From positions 1,922,001 to 1,986,000 of the forward strand of contig NZ_CP031015.1 of NCBI RefSeq assembly GCF_003850245.1: a stretch of 64,000 nt of DNA, in the 5' to 3' direction. The translations under genes were made by a program, and so were the position numbers. Positions 56,843-64,000 of the stretch are shown here, piece by piece (positions within the stretch are counted from its first letter, which is position 1; the number at the start of each line of letters is the position of its first letter). The notes beneath the pieces are model-generated. The model was not told the origin of the DNA. It was given only the letters and a program-made list of their open reading frames with translations, and made no database searches. Source of the stretch: Microbacterium sp. ABRD28. Lineage in GTDB: Bacteria; Actinomycetota; Actinomycetes; Actinomycetales; Microbacteriaceae.

Positions 56843-58183
56843 TCATCCTTCGGTGAGGGCCGCGGCACGCGCGGCGGCGGAGAGGTCGCGGGCCAGTGCC
56901 CGGGCGTCGACGTCGTCGAGGTCGTGGACGGTGAGACGGAGATGGGTGCTGGGCTCATCGGTGCGCAGCGAGAATTCGTCTCCGGTGCGCGCGAGCCAGC
57001 CGCGGCGCATCAGCTGCTCCGACATCGCCCGTGCGGGCGCGCCGGTGTCGACCCAGAGGTTCAGCCCGTCGCGTGGGGTGGCGTCGAGACCGGCGTCGCG
57101 CAAGAGCTCGGCGACACGCGCGTTGCGGGCGGCGTAGTGGGCGGCCGCACGATCGATCGTCCCGCGGGCACCCGGGTCGGTCAGCTGCGCAAGCGCCAGG
57201 CGCTGCAGCAGATGGCTCACCCAGGTCGTTCCCGGGCTGAGCCGCGTGGCAAGGCGCTCCGCGGTGTCGGGGTCGGTCGCGGCCAGGGCGAGACACATGT
57301 CGGGTCCCAGGAACTTCGACACCGATCGCACCAGTGCCCACCGGCGGTGTCCGGAGGGGATCAGCGACAGGTAGGGGCGGCGAGAGAGCAGGGAGTAGTG
57401 GTCGTCCTCGACGATGAGGACGTAGGGATGCTGCGCCAGCACGTCTCGCAGAGCCTCGGCGCGTTCGGCGGTCATCCCCGCCCCGGTCGGGTTCTGCGCG
57501 CGGGGCGTGCAGACGATCGCGCGGGCGCCGGCGTCGAGCGCGGCGGAAAGGCCGGCCACCGTCATCCCCTCGTCGTCGACGGGGACGGCGATCGGCCGAT
57601 ATCCGCCGACCCGCACCGTGTGAAGGGCGGAGAGGAAGCAGGGGTCTTCCAGGGCGACCGCGTCGTCTCGGGTCAGGGCCTGGGCGAGGAGTCGTTCGAG
57701 CGCGTCCACCGCGCCGTTGGTGACGGTGATACGCATCTCGTCGGCGAGCACATCGGGCTCGAACCACGCTGCGGCCCACGCGGCCAGCTCGGCGTCGACG
57801 ACCGGTTCGCCGTACAGCACGGGCCGGGAGGCGATCCGGCCCAGGGCGGGAGCGAGATCGGGGATGAGGGTCGGATCGGGGTTTCCGGTACCGACGTCGC
57901 GGAGGACCGTGTCGGGGGCGAAGCCCTCCTGCGGGACCGGCGCGCGGTCGGCCACGCGTGTGCCGCCCCGGCCGCGGGAGACGACGAGCGCCGCCTGCGA
58001 GAGCTGCCGATAGGCGGCCACGACGGTATTGCGATTCACCCCGAGGGCCGCAGCGAGATCGCGGACCGGGGGAAGCGTGTCGCCGGGGGAGAGGATGCCC
58101 TCCTCGATCGACGAACGGATGCTGCGGGCGATCTCCGCCGCGGTGGTGCCACGGATCGCCTGCTGCATGTCGATCGCCGTCAT
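56843..58183 (-). CDS. pdxR: MocR-type transcriptional regulator of vitamin B6 synthesis
   Basis: A 446-residue GntR-aminotransferase fusion. The winged helix occupies residues 13-75 (LPPVRDLAAALGVNRNTVVAAYRQL) and a fold-type I aminotransferase domain follows, with PLP lysine Lys290 in VRSVSKFLGPD. PdxR proteins bind PLP and switch pdxS-pdxT on when it is low. It diverges from pdxS over 78 bp that hold TAGGTCA repeats and is followed by pdxY. Confidence 0.92.
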   Translation of the reverse strand: MTAIDMQQAIRGTTAAEIARSIRSSIEEGILSPGDTLPPVRDLAAALGVNRNTVVAAYRQLSQAALVVSRGRGGTRVADRAPVPQEGFAPDTVLRDVGTGNPDPTLIPDLAPALGRIASRPVLYGEPVVDAELAAWAAAWFEPDVLADEMRITVTNGAVDALERLLAQALTRDDAVALEDPCFLSALHTVRVGGYRPIAVPVDDEGMTVAGLSAALDAGARAIVCTPRAQNPTGAGMTAERAEALRDVLAQHPYVLIVEDDHYSLLSRRPYLSLIPSGHRRWALVRSVSKFLGPDMCLALAATDPDTAERLATRLSPGTTWVSHLLQRLALAQLTDPGARGTIDRAAAHYAARNARVAELLRDAGLDATPRDGLNLWVDTGAPARAMSEQLMRRGWLARTGDEFSLRTDEPSTHLRLTVHDLDDVDARALARDLSAAARAAALTEG

Positions 58184-58201
58184 CGTGACCAGCCTACGCC
58201 G

Positions 58202-58230
58202 TAGGTCATGGTATTTTCTGGCCTAGGTCA
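58202..58230. promoter_or_regulatory. PdxR operator: two TAGGTCA direct repeats
   Basis: TAGGTCA occurs at 58202-58208 and 58224-58230, 22 bp apart (two helical turns), between divergent pdxR and pdxS. The half site CCTA (58193-58196) is in the opposite orientation just beyond. Direct repeats on one face of the helix are typical of MocR regulators. This is probably where PdxR acts on both genes. Confidence 0.7.
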
Positions 58231-58261
58231 AAAATCGAACCTCGTCTTGAAAGGACCGATG

Positions 58262-59141
<880 letters not shown>

Positions 59142-59152
<11 letters not shown>

Positions 59153-59738
59153 GCCGCGCGTCGGCATCCTCTCCCTCCAGGGGGACGTGCGCGAACACGC
59201 TCGTGTGCTGTCGGAACTCGGCGCTGAGGTCGACCTCGTCCGTCGACCCGAGGAACTGGCGGCCGTCGACGGGCTGGTGCTGCCCGGCGGCGAGTCGACC
59301 ACGATCGACAAGCTGTCGCGGGCGTTCGGGATGCAGGAGCCGATCCGCCGCGCGATCGCGGGCGGGATGCCGGTCTTCGGCACGTGCGCGGGGCTCATCC
59401 TGCTCGCCGACCGTCTGGAGGACGGGATCGCCGGGCAGCAGACCTTCGGGGGACTCGACGTGACGGTCAAGCGGAACGCCTTCGGCGGCCAGGTGGAGTC
59501 GTTCGAGACGGAGCTGGTGGTCGACGGCTTCTCCGGGCCATCCGTTCACGCCGCCTTCATCCGGGCCCCGCTCGTCACCGACGTCGGACCTGCCGCGCGG
59601 GCGCTTGCGTCGCTCGCGGGCGGGGGCGTGGTCGCCGTCGAGCAGGGCGCTCTGTTGGGGATCGCGTTCCACCCCGAGGTCTCGGGGGAGACCCGGTTCC
59701 ACCGACGCTTCCTCGACCACGTGGCGTCGCACGCCTGA
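59142..59738 (+). CDS. pdxT: Pyridoxal 5'-phosphate synthase glutaminase subunit PdxT
   Basis: A 198-residue class I glutamine amidotransferase partner of PdxS, feeding it ammonia. The triad is visible: Cys82 in [11 protein letters not shown], and His177 and Glu179 in [17 protein letters not shown] is the substrate loop. GTG 59142 overlaps pdxS by 11 bp, which points to translational coupling. Confidence 0.96.
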
Positions 59739-59774
59739 GCCCCGCCCACCCGGCCTCCCCACCCTCCCCATCCT

Positions 59775-59809
59775 CCGCGAGAATCCATCGCGCCGTTGCA
59801 CTCTCGCGG
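59775..59809. repeat. Palindromic intergenic repeat, left copy
   Basis: CCGCGAGA (59775-59782) can pair with TCTCGCGG (59802-59809). The 16-mer CCGTTGCACTCTCGCG (59793-59808) recurs as an exact inverted copy at 61245-61260, on the other side of the decarboxylase gene. Confidence 0.75.
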
Positions 59810-59842
59810 CGCGAGGCGGGCGGTGGGAGCGGGGCGGTGCGG

Positions 59843-61222
59843 TCAGACGACCGCGGGCGAGGTCAGGCGGGCGATCGCGGCGAGGGTCAGGTCGATGTCC
59901 TGGTCGGTGGTCACCCACGACGACATCGAACAGCGCAGTACCGCCCGCCCGCGCCAGTGCGCTCCCGTGAGGGCGGCCGTTCCCTCCTGGAGGACGGCGC
60001 GCCCGAGCGCCTGGGTGGCGTCGTCGTCATCCAGTCGGAACATCACCTGGGTGAAGTCCGGCGCGCAGACGACCGTCACGCCCGGGATGGCACGCAGGCC
60101 CCGTTCCAGCCTGCGCGCGTTCGCGTGCAGTCGATCGACGAGGGCTTCGACGCCGTCTCGGCCGAGAGACGCCAGGGCCGCCCACACCGGGACGCCGCGG
60201 GCCCGGCGTGACAGCTCCGGCGTGACGTCCCAGGGATCGAAGCCGGTGTACATCAGGTAGTCGCCGCCGGCCCGGAACGTCGCGATCGAGTCGGCCGGAT
60301 TCCGGACGATCGCCATACCGCAGTCGTACGGGACGTTCAGCGTCTTGTGCGCATCGGTCGTCCAGGAGTCGGCGGCGTCCACTCCCCAGGTGAGGGCGTG
60401 AAGCCGCGGTGACGCCGCGGCCCACAGGCCGAACGCGCCGTCGACGTGGACCCACGCCCCGTGCGCCTTCGCGATCGGGATGAGCTCGGCGAACGGGTCG
60501 AACGCCCCGGTGTGGACTTCGCCCGCCTGCAGACAGACGATCGTCGCCGCGTCCGCGGGAGCCTCGTCGAGCGCGCGGGCGAGGGCGACCGGTCGCATCC
60601 TGCCGTCGTCGTCGGAGTCGACGACGACCGTGTCGGCGTCGCCGAGCCCGAGGAATCGCGCCGCGCGATCGATCGAACCGTGGCGATCGCGACCGACCAC
60701 CAGCCGTATCGGCGGCGATCCGTTGAGTCCCTGACGGGTGAAGTCCCAGCCGCGGCGCCGCAGGAGCGCGTGCCGAGCGACCGAGAGGCAGACGAAGTTC
60801 GACACCTGCGCGCCGGTGACGAATCCCACCGACGCGCCGCGAGGAAGATCGAGGATCTCCAGCAACCAGTCACCTGCGACGCGTTCCAGCGCGACGGTGG
60901 CCGTGGTCATGGCGCTCGAGCCGGAGTTCTGATCCCAGGTCGAGACCAGCCAGTCGGCGGCGAGGGCGGCCGGCAGGGTGCCCCCGATGACGAACCCGAA
61001 GAAGCGGCCGCCCGGGATCGCGACGAGGCCCGGATCGGCACGGACGGCGAGATCCCGGATGATCTCGGGGGCGGGCCGGCCGGTGCGGGGGAGGGGGCCG
61101 CCGAAGGCTGCGGTCATCTCCTCGACGCTCGCCCGGGGCCAGACGGGGCGGTCGGGCAGAGACGCCAGGAACTCCCGCGCCGCCTCGTGGGCGGCGTCCA
61201 GCGCCGCGTCGCGCTCATCCAT
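59843..61222 (-). CDS. PLP-dependent amino-acid decarboxylase (group II-like)
   Basis: A 459-residue fold-type I enzyme similar to aromatic-L-amino-acid decarboxylases. PLP lysine Lys293 is in [13 protein letters not shown], with [13 protein letters not shown] and [24 protein letters not shown]. It probably decarboxylates an aromatic or related amino acid. The frame extends upstream to 61630, but ATG 61222 gives a normal N terminus. Both flanks carry the same palindromic repeat, and it sits next to the B6 genes, whose product it needs, but it is on the other strand. Confidence 0.87.
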   Translation of the reverse strand: MDERDAALDAAHEAAREFLASLPDRPVWPRASVEEMTAAFGGPLPRTGRPAPEIIRDLAVRADPGLVAIPGGRFFGFVIGGTLPAALAADWLVSTWDQNSGSSAMTTATVALERVAGDWLLEILDLPRGASVGFVTGAQVSNFVCLSVARHALLRRRGWDFTRQGLNGSPPIRLVVGRDRHGSIDRAARFLGLGDADTVVVDSDDDGRMRPVALARALDEAPADAATIVCLQAGEVHTGAFDPFAELIPIAKAHGAWVHVDGAFGLWAAASPRLHALTWGVDAADSWTTDAHKTLNVPYDCGMAIVRNPADSIATFRAGGDYLMYTGFDPWDVTPELSRRARGVPVWAALASLGRDGVEALVDRLHANARRLERGLRAIPGVTVVCAPDFTQVMFRLDDDDATQALGRAVLQEGTAALTGAHWRGRAVLRCSMSSWVTTDQDIDLTLAAIARLTSPAVV

Positions 61223-61244
61223 GGCGACAGTGTCCCGCCGCTCT

Positions 61245-61315
61245 CGCGAGAGTGCAACGGGGTGCCGAGGATGCGGGTGCGCCCCGTGCTCTCGGCGCGC
61301 AGATCCACTCTCGCG
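61245..61315. repeat. Palindromic intergenic repeat, right copies
   Basis: CGCGAGAGTG (61245-61254) and its complement CACTCTCGCG (61306-61315) can form a 10-bp stem with a 51-nt loop that itself contains a GGTGC...GCACC-like stretch. The first arm extends to a 16-bp exact inverted copy of the repeat at 59793-59808. Confidence 0.75.
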
Positions 61316-61370
61316 GGGACGGGGAGGGGTCGCGAGGGGAGCGGGGAGAGGCGCGGCTAGAATCGATGGC

Positions 61371-62129
61371 ATGTCCGGCCACTCCAAGTGGGCGACCACC
61401 AAGCACAAGAAGGCCGTCATCGACGCCCGCCGTGCGAAGTCGTTCGCCAAGCTCATCAAGAACATCGAGGTCGCCGCCAAGATCGGCGGGGCCGACCTCT
61501 CCGGCAACCCCACGCTGTACGACGCGGTGCAGAAGGCCAAGAAGACCTCCGTCCCGAACGACAACATCGACCGCGCCATCAAGCGCGGCGCGGGGATCGG
61601 CGGCGAAGCGGTCGAGTACACCTCGATCATGTACGAGGGCTACGGTCCGAACGGCGTCGCGCTCATGATCGAGTGTCTGACCGACAACCGCAACCGTGCC
61701 GCCGCCGAGGTGCGCACCGCCCTCTCGCGCAACGGCGGCAACCTGGCCGACCCCGGCAGCGTCGCCTACAACTTCACCCGCAAGGGAGTGATCGTCGTTC
61801 CCGGCGAGGGGACGAGCGAAGACGACGTCATGCTGGCCGTCCTCGATGCCGGCGCCGAAGAGGTCGAGCCGCACGGCCAGGGCTTCGCCGTCATCACCGA
61901 GGCCAACGAATTGGTGTCGGTGCGCACGGCCCTCCAGGACGCGGGGATCGACTACGACTCCGCCGACGTCGAGTTCGTCCCCAACCTCAAGGTGGAGGTC
62001 GACGCCGACACGGCGAGGAAGGTCTTCCGGCTGATCGATGCGCTCGAAGACAGCGACGACGTGCAGAACGTCTTCAGCAACCTCGACCTGACCCCCGAGG
62101 TCCAGGCCGAGCTCGAAGCGGACGACTGA
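61371..62129 (+). CDS. YebC/PmpR family regulator (TACO1-like)
   Basis: A 252-residue YebC protein, starting [25 protein letters not shown], with [28 protein letters not shown] and [20 protein letters not shown]. YebC-like proteins relieve ribosome stalling at proline-rich stretches or regulate transcription. TAGAAT (61358-61363) lies 7 nt before the ATG, so the transcript is probably leaderless. It precedes ruvC-ruvA-ruvB, as in many actinobacteria. Confidence 0.94.
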   Translation: MSGHSKWATTKHKKAVIDARRAKSFAKLIKNIEVAAKIGGADLSGNPTLYDAVQKAKKTSVPNDNIDRAIKRGAGIGGEAVEYTSIMYEGYGPNGVALMIECLTDNRNRAAAEVRTALSRNGGNLADPGSVAYNFTRKGVIVVPGEGTSEDDVMLAVLDAGAEEVEPHGQGFAVITEANELVSVRTALQDAGIDYDSADVEFVPNLKVEVDADTARKVFRLIDALEDSDDVQNVFSNLDLTPEVQAELEADD

Positions 62130-62181
62130 GCCCGGGGCGCGCCTCACCCCGGAGTGCGATCCTCGCGCCTAGCGTGGCGGG

Positions 62182-62760
62182 GTGGCCTCTTCACGCGTTC
62201 CCTCCCTGCGGGTCCTGGGCGTCGACCCGGGTCTGACCCGCTGCGGGATCGGCGTGGTCGATGTCGCGGCCGATCGCAGCGCGCGTCTCGTCCACGTGGG
62301 CGTGATCCGCACCGAGGCGGGTGCGCCGATCGAGCACCGTCTTGCCGCGCTCGCGGCCGGATTGCGCGACATCGTAAGAGCGCACGATCCTGCGGTCGTC
62401 GCCGTCGAGCGCGTGTTCGCCCAGCACAATCGACATACCGTGATGGGAACCGCGCAGGCCAGCGGCATCGCCCTGCTCGTGGCGGGAGAGGCGGGCCTGC
62501 CGGCGGCCACTCACACCCCGACCGAGGTCAAAGCCGCCATCACCGGCTACGGTGCGGCCGACAAGCGCCAGGTGCAGACCATGGTGGCGCGCGTGCTGCG
62601 CCTCGACAGCCTGCCCGAACCCGCCGACGCCGCGGACGCCCTTGCGATCGCGCTGTGCCACGCCTGGCGGCGCGGCGCTGCCGCGGCCGCATCCGGTTCC
62701 GGCGCGCTCACTCCCGCGCAGCAGCGGTGGGCCGACGCCGAGCGACTCGCGCGTCGCTGA
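62182..62760 (+). CDS. ruvC: Crossover junction endodeoxyribonuclease RuvC
   Basis: A 192-residue Holliday-junction resolvase. The acidic catalytic residues are Asp15 in VLGVDPGLTRCG, Glu76 in AVERVFAQHN and Asp149/Asp152 in PADAADALAIALCH. GTG start, 52 bp after the yebC-like gene. It cuts junctions moved by RuvAB, encoded downstream. Confidence 0.95.
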   Translation: MASSRVPSLRVLGVDPGLTRCGIGVVDVAADRSARLVHVGVIRTEAGAPIEHRLAALAAGLRDIVRAHDPAVVAVERVFAQHNRHTVMGTAQASGIALLVAGEAGLPAATHTPTEVKAAITGYGAADKRQVQTMVARVLRLDSLPEPADAADALAIALCHAWRRGAAAAASGSGALTPAQQRWADAERLARR

Positions 62761-62778
62761 ACGCCGCGGGTGTGTCGC

Positions 62779-62794
62779 TAGAACATATGTCCGA
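62779..62794. promoter_or_regulatory. Candidate LexA (SOS) box
   Basis: TAGAACATATGTCCGA matches the actinobacterial LexA box TCGAAC-n4-GTTCGA at 13 of the 16 positions, keeping GAAC, GT and CGA. It lies 22 bp before the ruvA ATG, so ruvAB may be induced by DNA damage separately from ruvC. Confidence 0.65.
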
Positions 62795-62815
62795 ACCGTC
62801 CTCTAAGCTGAGCTC

Positions 62816-63436
62816 ATGATCTCCTCCCTCCACGGCACGGTGCTGCACGTCGAGGCCGACAGCGTCATCATCGAGGTGGGGGGCGTCGGGTTCTCCGTCG
62901 CGGTGACTCCGCAGGTCTCACGCAGCGCCCCGGTGGGGGAGCGCCTCCTGCTTCACACCGCCCTCATCGTCCGGGAAGACGCGCTGTCGCTGTTCGGGTT
63001 CCCCACACGCGAAGAGCTGGCGGTCTTCTCGGTCCTCCTCGGAGTGACCGGCGTGGGTCCCAAGTCGGCGCTGGGAGTGCTGGCCACCCTCACGGTGCCG
63101 CAGATCGCTGACGCGGTGGCCGCCGACGACGACGCCCCCTTCCGGCGTGTGTCTGGGATCGGGCCGAAGACGGCGAAGCTCATCGTCGTCCAGCTGGCCG
63201 GCAAGCTCGCGCCCGCCCGTCCGGTCGGCGGAGTGGCTGCATCCACGCCGGCCCCCGATCTCAGCGCGCAGGTCGTCCAGGCGCTCGTGGGGCTCGGCTG
63301 GTCCGAGCGCACGGCGGCCGAGGCGGTGGACACCGTCTCGGAGACCGCGACCGACGCCGACCGCTCCTCGGTCGGCGCGCTGCTGCGCCGCACCCTCGCC
63401 GAGCTCGGGCCGGCGCGGGAGTCGCTCCGTGGGTGA
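62816..63436 (+). CDS. ruvA: Holliday junction branch migration protein RuvA
   Basis: A 206-residue junction-binding subunit. Domain I ([28 protein letters not shown]), two helix-hairpin-helix motifs ([19 protein letters not shown] and [21 protein letters not shown]), and a C-terminal RuvB-contact domain ([18 protein letters not shown]) are all present. It overlaps ruvB by 8 bp. Confidence 0.96.
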   Translation: MISSLHGTVLHVEADSVIIEVGGVGFSVAVTPQVSRSAPVGERLLLHTALIVREDALSLFGFPTREELAVFSVLLGVTGVGPKSALGVLATLTVPQIADAVAADDDAPFRRVSGIGPKTAKLIVVQLAGKLAPARPVGGVAASTPAPDLSAQVVQALVGLGWSERTAAEAVDTVSETATDADRSSVGALLRRTLAELGPARESLRG

Positions 63437-64000
63437 GGCTCTGGACCCCAACGAACCCGCCGACGAGTCCGAACTCGCGATCGAGGGAGCTCTTCGCCCG
63501 ACCTCGCTCGCCGATTTCGTCGGGCAGCAGAAGGTGCGCGGTCAGCTTCAGCTGCTTCTGCAGGCCGCGCGCATCCAGCAGCGCCCGGCCGACCACATCC
63601 TGCTCTCGGGCCCTCCCGGGCTCGGCAAGACGACGCTAGCGATGATCGTCGCGCACGAGAGCGAGCGGATGCTGCGGATGTCCAGTGGCCCCGCGATCCA
63701 GCACGCCGGTGACCTGGCCGCCCTGCTGTCGAGCCTCGTCCCGGGCGAGGTGCTGTTCATCGACGAGATCCACCGCATGGCCCGCTCCGCCGAGGAGATG
63801 CTCTATCTCGCGATGGAGGATTTCCGCATCGACATCATGGTCGGGAAGGGCGCCGGAGCCACCAGCATCCCGCTCGATCTCGCACCCTTCACGCTCGTCG
63901 GCGCGACCACGCGGTCGGGGATGCTTCCCAATCCCCTCCGCGACCGATTCGGCTTCACCGCGCACCTGGAGTACTACGAGCCGGAGGAGCTGGAGCAGGT
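63429..64000 (+). CDS. ruvB: Holliday junction helicase RuvB (5' part)
   Basis: A GTG start at 63429, overlapping ruvA by 8 bp; the frame runs off the right edge, giving the first 190 residues. Walker [10 protein letters not shown] and Walker B FIDEIHRM, and sensor region [18 protein letters not shown], identify RuvB. It is the AAA+ motor that drives branch migration. Confidence 0.97.
   Translation, partial: MGEALDPNEPADESELAIEGALRPTSLADFVGQQKVRGQLQLLLQAARIQQRPADHILLSGPPGLGKTTLAMIVAHESERMLRMSSGPAIQHAGDLAALLSSLVPGEVLFIDEIHRMARSAEEMLYLAMEDFRIDIMVGKGAGATSIPLDLAPFTLVGATTRSGMLPNPLRDRFGFTAHLEYYEPEELEQ

Overview
The window is chromosomal DNA from a high-GC actinobacterium, most likely a member of the Microbacteriaceae close to Microbacterium. 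That placement rests on gene content (SepH, DUF4193, DUF3093, DUF3710, DUF3159, DUF3000, the DUF7455 zinc-ribbon protein, PdxST/PdxR), on GC-rich codon use, on many GTG starts and on leaderless-looking promoters. It is an inference from remembered families; no search was run. I see no rRNA, CRISPR array, insertion sequence, phage or integrase.

Layout. 1-6.1 kb: the end of an SDR oxidoreductase, an S9 peptidase, an HdeD-like membrane protein, an ATP-grasp protein, and two overlapping alanine-racemase-like genes that have each lost a different half of the racemase active site. 6.3-16 kb: convergent topoisomerase IV genes (parE, parC), a phosphodiesterase, sepH, and dut followed by two small conserved genes. 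16-31 kb: housekeeping metabolism, with aconitase, dxs, a fatty-acid beta-oxidation pair, RNase D, an alpha/beta hydrolase, a RibD-like reductase, SufE, a sulfurtransferase and ZapE. 31-34.7 kb: an ammonium transporter behind GlnR-like boxes, a solitary PemK/MazF-like protein, four tRNAs (Val-CAC on the minus strand; Gly-GCC, Cys-GCA and Val-GAC on the plus strand) and two small hypothetical genes.

34.7-50.8 kb is the main accessory region, a glycan-uptake and catabolism locus. A secreted GHL10-type glycoside hydrolase diverges from an ABC importer (binding protein and two permeases). The importer is followed by a HutC/GntR regulator, a DUF4127 protein, a FAD oxidoreductase, a NanE-like 2-epimerase, a GH38 mannosidase and a BadF-type sugar kinase, almost all joined by 4-8 bp overlaps. 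A bicupin protein with its own promoter and a DNA-alkylation-repair-like gene come next. The divergent intergenic region carries two palindromes sharing a TGGTTCG core; one fills the spacer of a promoter reading into the ABC operon.

50.8-64 kb: a DUF6790 membrane protein, an ArsB/CitMHS-type permease, thrS (with a possible leaderless leader peptide) overlapping a HIT hydrolase, a lipoprotein, and a full vitamin B6 module (pdxY salvage kinase, pdxR MocR regulator, divergent pdxS-pdxT synthase). Then come a PLP-dependent decarboxylase bracketed by copies of a palindromic intergenic repeat, the YebC-type regulator, and ruvC-ruvA-ruvB (ruvB cut by the window end) with a near-consensus LexA box in front of ruvA.

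The two strongest leads are the complementary alanine racemase pair, which could form one active site only as a heterodimer, and the DUF4127/FAD-oxidoreductase/NanE/GH38 locus, whose redox chemistry I cannot assign to a described pathway.
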